Of a stretch of DNA of 13,212 nt, positions 5,301 through 10,383 are shown one piece after another. A program made the position numbers and the translations under genes. Source of the DNA: an uncultured Brevibacterium sp. (GTDB lineage Bacteria; Actinomycetota; Actinomycetes; Actinomycetales; Brevibacteriaceae); NCBI GenBank assembly GCA_902489185.1, contig CABTZC010000024.1:1-13212 (forward strand). The letters are read 5' to 3'. Position 1 is the first letter of the stretch. Each line of letters opens with the position of its first letter. The notes under the pieces are model-generated. The model saw nothing but the letters and a program-made list of their open reading frames with translations. It was not told the origin of the DNA and did no database searches.

Positions 5301-6101
5301 ATGGGTAAGCACTCTGCGTCAAAACCGGCAACACGCGGGTCATTCAAAGACCTGTTCGCTCGCAAGAAATCCTCGGCGAGCCGCCATGGTGAACCTGCGT
5401 CGGCGGCAGGAGTTCTCGCTTCCGGTCGAGGCGCTCCGGTAATGGCAGCTATTGCGATCCCTACAGCTGCGATTGCGACGATTGCGGTAGCCGGAGTTGT
5501 CAACAACGGTCAAGGGGAGTCGAGCGCTGACGTTGAAGCACGGGCCAACGCTCATGACTATTATGAGCCCGACTTTGCTATGCCTGAGGGGGAGTCTGAG
5601 CAAGCGGCTGACCTCAAGAAGCACCAAAAAGAGGCCAAAAAGCAGGCCAAGGTTTCGCATGCATCGGTGAAAATGGATGCACCAAAGGATGAATCTGATG
5701 GCTCGCCTTCAGGTTCGTCGCATCCAGCTGGCTCGTCCGAGTCCTCAGGGTCAAAGGGTGCTGCGGCGGACGACTCGAATGCACCGCGCAACACGCAGGC
5801 GTCTGGGCAGGGTGGAACGTGCCAGGCTTCCATGTACGGCAACGGAGATGGAACGCATGGTGGACCAACGGCTAGCGGTGAGCGTTTCAATGCCAACGCT
5901 ATGACTGCAGCACACAAGTCGCTACCAATGAATAGCCGCGTGAAAGTCACCAACAAGGCCAATGGAAAGTCCGTTGTGGTTCGCATCAACGACCGTGGAC
6001 CGTACATCGGTGGACGTTGCTTGGATTTGTCTGTAGCTGCCATGAAGTCGGTAGGTGGATACAGCAGTGGCGTCATCTCGGTTTCTTATCAAGTTCTCTA
6101 A
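5301..6101 (+). CDS. Exported RlpA-like double-psi beta-barrel protein
   Basis: This 266-residue protein repeats the N-terminal module of the preceding gene (MGKH..., basic DLFARKK...RH, SGRGAPVMAAIAIPTAAIATIAVAGVV at 41-67), followed by a Lys/Gln-rich helix (102-118) and a Ser/Gly/Asp linker. Residues 172-266 form an RlpA-type DPBB domain: SMYG...GPTASGERFNANAMTAAHKSLP, RVKVTNKANGKSVVVRINDRGP with the conserved Asp231, and GRCLDLS. Cys174 and Cys240 may form a disulfide after export. RlpA proteins act on or bind peptidoglycan, and Gram-negative RlpA is a lytic transglycosylase of naked glycan; in actinobacteria the activity is mostly inferred. A good AAGGA Shine-Dalgarno lies 8 nt before the ATG. 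Co-transcription with the Rpf-like gene is likely, so the two probably act together on wall turnover. Confidence 0.88.
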   Translation: MGKHSASKPATRGSFKDLFARKKSSASRHGEPASAAGVLASGRGAPVMAAIAIPTAAIATIAVAGVVNNGQGESSADVEARANAHDYYEPDFAMPEGESEQAADLKKHQKEAKKQAKVSHASVKMDAPKDESDGSPSGSSHPAGSSESSGSKGAAADDSNAPRNTQASGQGGTCQASMYGNGDGTHGGPTASGERFNANAMTAAHKSLPMNSRVKVTNKANGKSVVVRINDRGPYIGGRCLDLSVAAMKSVGGYSSGVISVSYQVL

Positions 6102-6176
6102 GAGGCCTGATCGCGCCTGGCTAAGCGCAACTATGAGTAATTAGCCGATAATATACATTATGTTAAGTAGAGAGTG

Positions 6177-6205
6177 AGTGGGGTTCGCCATGGGCAGGCC
6201 CCACT
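6177..6205 (+). repeat. 7-bp hairpin in the rlpA-like/hsp20 gap
   Basis: AGTGGGG (6177-6183) and CCCCACT (6199-6205) form a perfect stem with a 15-nt loop that contains a smaller GCC/GGC pairing, followed by a CT-rich run. It lies about 75 bp after the RlpA-like stop and upstream of the hsp20 promoter, so it could be the terminator of the wall-protein unit. The AT-rich stretch at 6137-6170 before it includes the near-palindrome ATAATATACATTAT (6149-6162), which may be a promoter or binding site. Confidence 0.35.
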
Positions 6206-6240
6206 TCTCGTCTCTTCGATGCCCTAGATTTTGTGTAGAT

Positions 6241-6269
6241 TTAACGTGGTGGTGGAATATTTCTAAAGT
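6241..6269 (+). promoter_or_regulatory. Candidate hsp20 promoter
   Basis: TTAACG (6241-6246), a 17-nt spacer and TAAAGT (6264-6269) place the transcription start near 6276, inside the HAIR-like element. This is the geometry expected for repression by HspR. Confidence 0.4.
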
Positions 6270-6288
6270 TGAGTGCGTTAGGCTCAAT
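6268..6288 (+). promoter_or_regulatory. HAIR-like operator (HspR binding site) of hsp20
   Basis: GTTGAGT-N7-GCTCAAT matches the HAIR consensus CTTGAGT-N7-ACTCAAG at 11 of 14 fixed positions. The core TTGAG/CTCAA inverted repeat and the spacing are exact. HspR is the MerR-family repressor of actinobacterial heat-shock genes. The site covers the predicted hsp20 start region. The gene for HspR is not in this window. Confidence 0.65.
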
Positions 6289-6304
6289 GTACAGAGTTCA
6301 TTAC

Positions 6305-6320
6305 AAGGAAGGTGACCTTC
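6305..6320 (+). promoter_or_regulatory. hsp20 ribosome-binding site inside a hairpin (possible RNA thermometer)
   Basis: The Shine-Dalgarno AAGGAAGG (6305-6312) overlaps GAAGG (6308-6312), which can pair perfectly with CCTTC (6316-6320) across a TGA loop. The ATG follows one base later. Sequestration of the Shine-Dalgarno by a short stem next to the start codon is the basic layout of heat-opened RNA thermometers found in front of many hsp20 genes. With only five base pairs it may simply be coincidence. Confidence 0.35.
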
Positions 6321-6321
6321 A

Positions 6322-6783
6322 ATGGCTACTCGTTTTGACCCCATCCGTGACATTGACCGTTTTATCTCTGAAGTTACGCGCTCCAACTCCACGGCGCTCC
6401 CTATGGATCTTTTCCGTGACGGTGAGAACTACGTGGCACGCATTGACATGCCTGGTGTTCGCCCTGAAAGCATCGACGTCGACGTTGAAGACCGTACGCT
6501 GACGGTGCGCGCTGAACGTGATGCTGAGGTTGGCGAAGGTGTTGAATGGCTGACGCGTGAGCGTCCAACTGGAACTGCAGCACGTCAGCTGACACTAGGC
6601 AACCGGATCGCTGTTGACCGCATCGTGGCTGACTTTAGCGACGGCGTACTCACTCTCACGATCCCAGTCTCGGAAGAAGCCAAGCCACGCAAAATCTCGA
6701 TTTCCCACAGTGGCAACACCACCTCGGCAGAAACCGCGACACACAACGCACCACTGTCAGGCTCCTCCAACGCTGACGCCTAA
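6322..6783 (+). CDS. Hsp20/alpha-crystallin small heat-shock protein
   Basis: This 153-residue cytoplasmic holdase chaperone binds unfolding proteins during stress. It has the actinobacterial Hsp20 N-terminus (FDPIRDIDRF), an alpha-crystallin domain from about residue 25 to 115 with PMDLFRDGENYVARIDMPGV, DVDVEDRTLTVRAER and the A-x-x-x-x-G-V-L-T signature as ADFSDGVLTLTIPV, then the C-terminal oligomerisation motif I-S-I in RKISISH, and a polar Ser/Thr/Ala tail of about 25 residues. It is transcribed alone from a 220-bp upstream region holding a HAIR-like operator and a hairpin over the ribosome-binding site, so heat control at two levels is predicted. It ends just before a strong bidirectional terminator. 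Confidence 0.95.
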   Translation: MATRFDPIRDIDRFISEVTRSNSTALPMDLFRDGENYVARIDMPGVRPESIDVDVEDRTLTVRAERDAEVGEGVEWLTRERPTGTAARQLTLGNRIAVDRIVADFSDGVLTLTIPVSEEAKPRKISISHSGNTTSAETATHNAPLSGSSNADA

Positions 6784-6815
6784 ACAGAACACGGTTCACA
6801 GCTAACCGTATTTCG

Positions 6816-6858
6816 ATAGAAGGTGAGGCAGGGCCGCGTTCCCTGTCTCACCTTCTAT
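6816..6858. terminator. Bidirectional terminator between hsp20 and the methyltransferase gene
   Basis: An 18-bp stem with one G-U pair is formed by 6816-6833 and 6841-6858 with the loop CCGCGTT. Arm cores are GAAGGTGAG and CTCACCTTC. It lies 33 bp after the hsp20 stop, and its right arm includes the stop codon of the convergent methyltransferase gene (6855-6857). No T-run follows on either side, as is common in actinobacterial terminators. Confidence 0.8.
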
Positions 6859-7583
6859 GCATTCAACCTGGCCACATAGGTGAGGCACACATACGGTAAT
6901 TGCAGCGTCTCCCCCATGGGATTTTCAATGAACAAATAGTCGCGAAGATTGTTCACAATCCGGTCTCGCTGGTGTTGTCCCGAACGCAACCAGTACGAAC
7001 GCGTTGACGCAAGACCCACCAGATCGTCAAAAGTGAGCTCCTGTGTAAACGTGCTCACATGTGCCTCAACATCGCCAAACGGGTCACCCAATGCAGGTCG
7101 CCACTCTGGCCGGTACACATCACCCGCATGAATGATCCGTGCAATCCGCATGACCCATTCGTGAGACACGTCCAACTGGTTAATCAGAATGGCCACTACT
7201 CCCCCGGGCACCAAAACCCGGGAGCATTCTTGCACTGCCACAGCTGCGTCGACCCAGTGCCAGGATTGCGCAAACGTCACCATATCGACGCTTGCAGATG
7301 GTAACGGAATGTTCTCGCCGGTCCCTACCAGTGAGCGGCAGGGGTTAAGTTTCAGGGCCGAGGTGTCCGGATCGACTGCGACTACGTCCAGGCCGCGATC
7401 ACGCAAGGCTGCGCTGAGTTTTCCCGTGCCAGCCCCGACATCAACGACGCGGTGACCAGGAGCTGCAGTGATACACACGTCTAGTGCCGCACTGGGATAT
7501 CCGGGACGAAAACGGTTATAGACGTGTGGCGATTGGCCAAAGTTGCGCCCGTGCAAACGGTTTGTGATCTTAGGTTGTACCAT
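6855..7583 (-). CDS. Class I SAM-dependent methyltransferase (Methyltransf_11/UbiE-like)
   Basis: This 242-residue cytoplasmic protein has a clear SAM-binding Rossmann fold: RVVDVGAGTGKLS (motif I, 45-57), VVAVDPD (67-73, acidic residue binding the ribose), ASVDMVTFAQSWHWV (97-111) and RVLVPGGVV (122-130). The N-terminal FGQSPHVYNRFRPGYP is typical of a large family of small-molecule methyltransferases with unknown substrates, so I assign no substrate. The ATG overlaps the stop of the upstream EEP gene (TGATG) and there is no good Shine-Dalgarno of its own, so translation probably depends on re-initiation after the EEP protein. The 3' end lies in the bidirectional terminator shared with hsp20. 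Confidence 0.88.
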   Translation of the reverse strand: MVQPKITNRLHGRNFGQSPHVYNRFRPGYPSAALDVCITAAPGHRVVDVGAGTGKLSAALRDRGLDVVAVDPDTSALKLNPCRSLVGTGENIPLPSASVDMVTFAQSWHWVDAAVAVQECSRVLVPGGVVAILINQLDVSHEWVMRIARIIHAGDVYRPEWRPALGDPFGDVEAHVSTFTQELTFDDLVGLASTRSYWLRSGQHQRDRIVNNLRDYLFIENPMGETLQLPYVCLTYVARLNA

Positions 7584-8560
7584 CAGCGCCTGGCCACCGT
7601 GTACGAAAACTCCAGGCCGCGATGATCGCTCCCATCCACAACAAACATTTCACCCTTATACGGAGTGAGCACCCCGGGATTATACAGGTGGTGATCGATG
7701 CGTGCGCCTAACAGGCTCGGCCACGACGACGGCCAACTCCCCCGGGCTCCCATGCTGAGTTCTTCAGCGGAATCGGAGCACCGACCCGTCCGCATGAGCG
7801 GTGAGTCTGTCGTCGCGTTAAAGTCGCCAGCAAGCAACGTGGCACGTTCGCATATGTCCCGCTCAGTCTTGACACTGTGAGCCCAATTTCGTTGATCCAC
7901 AGCACGTTGTACTGGGGCGTGGACGTGGATCGAATACACTTCACCGATCGAAGTGCGTACTCCAGCGGTAGCAAACGGCAACCCGTGTGCATCAATCACT
8001 TCAGGCTCCAAATGGTGCTTGACCATGACCAATGAATCAGCATCAGACGGTGATGCAGTTGGCGTTTCAGGCGTGACAAGGTACCTATCGCTCAGCCCGA
8101 ATTTTTTCAGTTTGTTCTCAACAGTTGTATGAGCTGCCTCCTGTAACGCGACAACGTCAGCGTCCGTGTCGCGAATCCGTTGAAACAACCGATCGTACGA
8201 ATCGTTCCCAATTAAGACATTTGCACTTACCACGGTGAGGGAATCTCCAGAAGGCGCTGCGACCTCGGCGCTATTTCGCAAACCCTTTGAGGCCCACTGA
8301 ACACCCACGCCTACTGTAAACAGTGTCACGACAATGAGCATGGAAAGCACCGCCGGAGATCGAAGGAAAGCCCACAGACAGAAACCAAAAAGCGTAAGAC
8401 CGCTCACCACTGCAAGAGCAAACGGACGCATAGCAGTAAAGTGAACGAACCCAGTAACGGTATGAAGGCTAAAAACTGCGGGGAAGAAACAGAACAGGCT
8501 AATCAGGACCCCAAGCACAGAACCAAAAACCACCGAGGGGCGTCGTAACGCATGAAGCAT
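7583..8560 (-). CDS. Membrane-anchored endonuclease/exonuclease/phosphatase (EEP) family protein
   Basis: This 325-residue protein has three predicted membrane helices (about 9-31, 45-66 and 68-88) followed by an EEP domain (107-325), most likely on the outer face. The catalytic set is complete: Asn114 (VSANVLIGN), Glu141 (LQEAA), His214 (HVHAP), Asp246/Asn248 (AGDFNAT), Asp289 (RIDHHLY) and Asp312-His313 (GSDHRGLEF). EEP members hydrolyse phosphodiester or phosphomonoester bonds in nucleic acids, sphingomyelin or inositol phosphates. This three-helix actinobacterial group has no settled substrate, and secreted DNA or phospholipid are options. The ATG has no Shine-Dalgarno but has TATCCT exactly 7 nt upstream, suggesting leaderless translation. 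It is the first gene of a two-gene unit with the methyltransferase. Confidence 0.88.
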   Translation of the reverse strand: MLHALRRPSVVFGSVLGVLISLFCFFPAVFSLHTVTGFVHFTAMRPFALAVVSGLTLFGFCLWAFLRSPAVLSMLIVVTLFTVGVGVQWASKGLRNSAEVAAPSGDSLTVVSANVLIGNDSYDRLFQRIRDTDADVVALQEAAHTTVENKLKKFGLSDRYLVTPETPTASPSDADSLVMVKHHLEPEVIDAHGLPFATAGVRTSIGEVYSIHVHAPVQRAVDQRNWAHSVKTERDICERATLLAGDFNATTDSPLMRTGRCSDSAEELSMGARGSWPSSWPSLLGARIDHHLYNPGVLTPYKGEMFVVDGSDHRGLEFSYTVARR

Positions 8561-8567
8561 GATGCTT
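8555..8567. repeat. Perfect palindrome over the EEP start codon
   Basis: AAGCATGATGCTT is a perfect 6+1+6 inverted repeat. It spans the EEP ATG and the 7-nt gap to its predicted -10 box, so a protein bound here would block initiation of the leaderless transcript. It could also be chance. Confidence 0.4.
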
Positions 8568-8573
8568 AGGATA
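8568..8573 (-). promoter_or_regulatory. Leaderless -10 box for the EEP gene
   Basis: TATCCT on the minus strand, 7 nt (AAGCATC), then ATG at 8560. It has the same geometry as three other starts in this window and no Shine-Dalgarno. Confidence 0.55.
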
Positions 8574-8578
8574 GTGAA

Positions 8579-8602
8579 TATAGACCACCACGAAAGTCAG
8601 GG
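8579..8602 (+). promoter_or_regulatory. aspT -10 box and Shine-Dalgarno
   Basis: TATAGA (8579-8584) would start transcription near 8591, and AGGG (8599-8602) lies 7 nt before ATG 8610. This supports 8610 rather than the in-frame ATG at 8559, which overlaps the divergent EEP start and adds 17 non-family residues. Confidence 0.45.
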
Positions 8603-8609
8603 TTTTAAC

Positions 8610-9842
8610 ATGGAAAATCTCTCGCACGCCCAAGCCGAGTACGCGGCGTTCAAAGAACGCGGACTGTCCCTGGACATCACACGCGGTAAGCCATCATCAG
8701 AACAGCTCGACCTTTCCGCTGGGCTGCTGACGAACGTCACCAATGAAACGGCCATGTCAGACGACGGTGTCGACACGCGAAACTACGGTGGACTCAAAGG
8801 TCTGACTGAACTGCGTGAGATTTTTTCGCCCCTTCTGAAAGTACCAACCGAACAGTTATATGCGCAGGGGAACTCCTCCCTTGTACTCATGAGCCAGGTT
8901 CTGCAATTCCACCTGCTGCACAACTCGCTGGACGGAGCCGCGTGGGCCGGAAAGAAGCGCGCTATTCTGTGCCCCACTCCAGGCTATGACCGCCACTTTG
9001 GGTTGGCTCAGAGTCTGGGCTTTGACCTGATTCCCGTCGAGATGGACGACGAAGGTCCCATACTTGAGCAAGTTGCCGAACACGCTAAACGTGAAGACGT
9101 CAAGGGCATGTGGGTCGTTCCGGCTTACTCAAACCCCACAGGGATCAATGTGTCGCCTGAACGCGCCCAAGCGCTGGCTGAGATGCCAGCGTCGGCTGAT
9201 TTCAAACTGCTGTGGGACAACGCTTACGCGCTTCACCATTTAAGTGATGACAATCAGACGCCAGTCCTCGACATCCTGGACGTGTGTAAAAAGGCAGGAA
9301 ACCCCAACCGTGTATGGATCTTTGCCTCGACCTCAAAAATCACCCAGGCAGGTGCGGGAGTTGCATTTATCGGATCGTCCCAGCAGAACATGGAATGGTA
9401 TGAGTCATGCCTCTCCCCCACGTGTATCGGGCCCGATAAAATCAACCACCTACGTCACGCACGGTTCTTCCGTGACGCTCAAGGTGTGCGCGCCCACATG
9501 CAGGCACACGCGGCGATCCTCCAACCGAAGTTTGATCTAGCAGAGAAGGTGCTCGACCGTGACTTGGGAAACGTCGAAGGAGTATCGTGGACAAAACCCC
9601 ACGGAGGCTACTTCATCACCCTGACGGTCCCGCACGGAACAGCGTCCCGCACTGTTGAACTCGCGGCTCAAGCGGGAGTCAAGCTCACCCCAGCTGGCTC
9701 CACACACCCATACGGCGACGACCCTACCGACTCCGTTATACGCCTCGCACCGTCCATGCCCACACTCGAAGAACTCGAAGCGGCAATGGAAGGTCTGGTT
9801 GCGTGCGTGCGATGTGCAGTAGCAGAACACGCTGACAGATAA
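8610..9842 (+). CDS. aspT: Aspartate aminotransferase, AspT type (PLP-dependent)
   Basis: This 410-residue enzyme interconverts aspartate plus 2-oxoglutarate with oxaloacetate plus glutamate in the cytoplasm. It matches the corynebacterial AspT subgroup closely: LDITRGKPSSEQLDL (21-35), DTRNYGGLKG (55-64), CPTPGYDRHF (121-130), KGMWVVPAYSNPTG (165-178), the PLP-contacting LWDNAYALH (201-209, Asp203 and Tyr206), the Schiff-base lysine Lys243 in STSKITQAGAG, and the C-terminal LRLAPSMP-type arginine in VIRLAPSMPTLEEL. Length and motifs are normal for the family. It is transcribed alone, divergent from the EEP unit, and ends at a terminator shared with the convergent def/pyc unit. Its product or substrate oxaloacetate is what pyruvate carboxylase, encoded nearby, makes. 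Confidence 0.93.
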   Translation: MENLSHAQAEYAAFKERGLSLDITRGKPSSEQLDLSAGLLTNVTNETAMSDDGVDTRNYGGLKGLTELREIFSPLLKVPTEQLYAQGNSSLVLMSQVLQFHLLHNSLDGAAWAGKKRAILCPTPGYDRHFGLAQSLGFDLIPVEMDDEGPILEQVAEHAKREDVKGMWVVPAYSNPTGINVSPERAQALAEMPASADFKLLWDNAYALHHLSDDNQTPVLDILDVCKKAGNPNRVWIFASTSKITQAGAGVAFIGSSQQNMEWYESCLSPTCIGPDKINHLRHARFFRDAQGVRAHMQAHAAILQPKFDLAEKVLDRDLGNVEGVSWTKPHGGYFITLTVPHGTASRTVELAAQAGVKLTPAGSTHPYGDDPTDSVIRLAPSMPTLEELEAAMEGLVACVRCAVAEHADR

Positions 9843-9857
9843 ATACGGTAAAGAAAT

Positions 9858-9884
9858 ACGGCCCCGGACCATCCCCGGGGCCGT
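9858..9884. terminator. Bidirectional terminator between aspT and def
   Basis: ACGGCCCCGG (9858-9867) and CCGGGGCCGT (9875-9884) form a perfect 10-bp GC-rich stem with a 7-nt loop. On the minus strand it is followed by a T-rich ATTTCTTTA, so it should stop def/pyc transcripts best. It begins 15 bp after the aspT stop and ends 4 bp before the def stop. The octamer AAATACGG occurs twice just at its left (9841-9848 and 9854-9861). Confidence 0.85.
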
Positions 9885-9888
9885 GTAA

Positions 9889-10383
9889 CTACTTCATAAA
9901 CCAGTCTGACTGGCGAATCTGGCGCATAGCTTCTTTTCGGCGGTCAGACGGCAAGGTCTGCACGTACACCACGCCATTCAAGTGATCGGTTTCGTGCTGC
10001 AACATCTGTGCAAACACGCCGTCACCGGAAATCTCAACGGGGTGACCGTGTTCATCGACTCCTCGCACTGTCGCAAACTCGTAGCGAGGAGTCGGTAAGA
10101 ACAAACCCGGGACTGACAAACAACCCTCATCAATATCCCGGAGCTCGCCACCCGTCACGACCTCGGGGTTGAAAACCACTCCCCTACGGCCGTGAAGATC
10201 ATACCCAAATGCGCGCACAGCAACCCCAATCTGTGGGGCGGCAACGGCGGCACGGCCTTCCGGCGCCGCTGTGTCCAACAGATCCTGAGCCAGCGCGACG
10301 GTGGACTCTCCGAACTGGGTCACCGGTTCACACGCTGTGCGTAGAACCGGATCCCCAAACGTGCGAATAGTGCGATTAGCCAT
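9889..10383 (-). CDS. def: Peptide deformylase
   Basis: This 164-residue metalloenzyme removes the formyl group from the N-terminal methionine of new proteins. The three family motifs are present: motif I as GRAAVAAPQIGV (43-54; the usual first two glycines are replaced by Arg/Ala), motif II EGCLS with metal ligand Cys88, and motif III QHETDH with ligands His130 and His134 and catalytic Glu131. The start overlaps the end of the pyruvate carboxylase gene by 8 bp (ATGGCTAA contains both start and stop). No well-placed Shine-Dalgarno exists; GGAGA is about 17 nt upstream. Expression is therefore probably coupled to pyc. Whether it is the sole deformylase of the cell cannot be told from this window. 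Confidence 0.93.
   Translation of the reverse strand: MANRTIRTFGDPVLRTACEPVTQFGESTVALAQDLLDTAAPEGRAAVAAPQIGVAVRAFGYDLHGRRGVVFNPEVVTGGELRDIDEGCLSVPGLFLPTPRYEFATVRGVDEHGHPVEISGDGVFAQMLQHETDHLNGVVYVQTLPSDRRKEAMRQIRQSDWFMK

Noticed and set aside
6149..6162. ATAATATACATTAT as an attachment site or origin element
   Set aside because: Short AT-rich near-palindrome with no neighbouring integrase, repeats or DnaA boxes; more likely part of a promoter or binding site, or chance.
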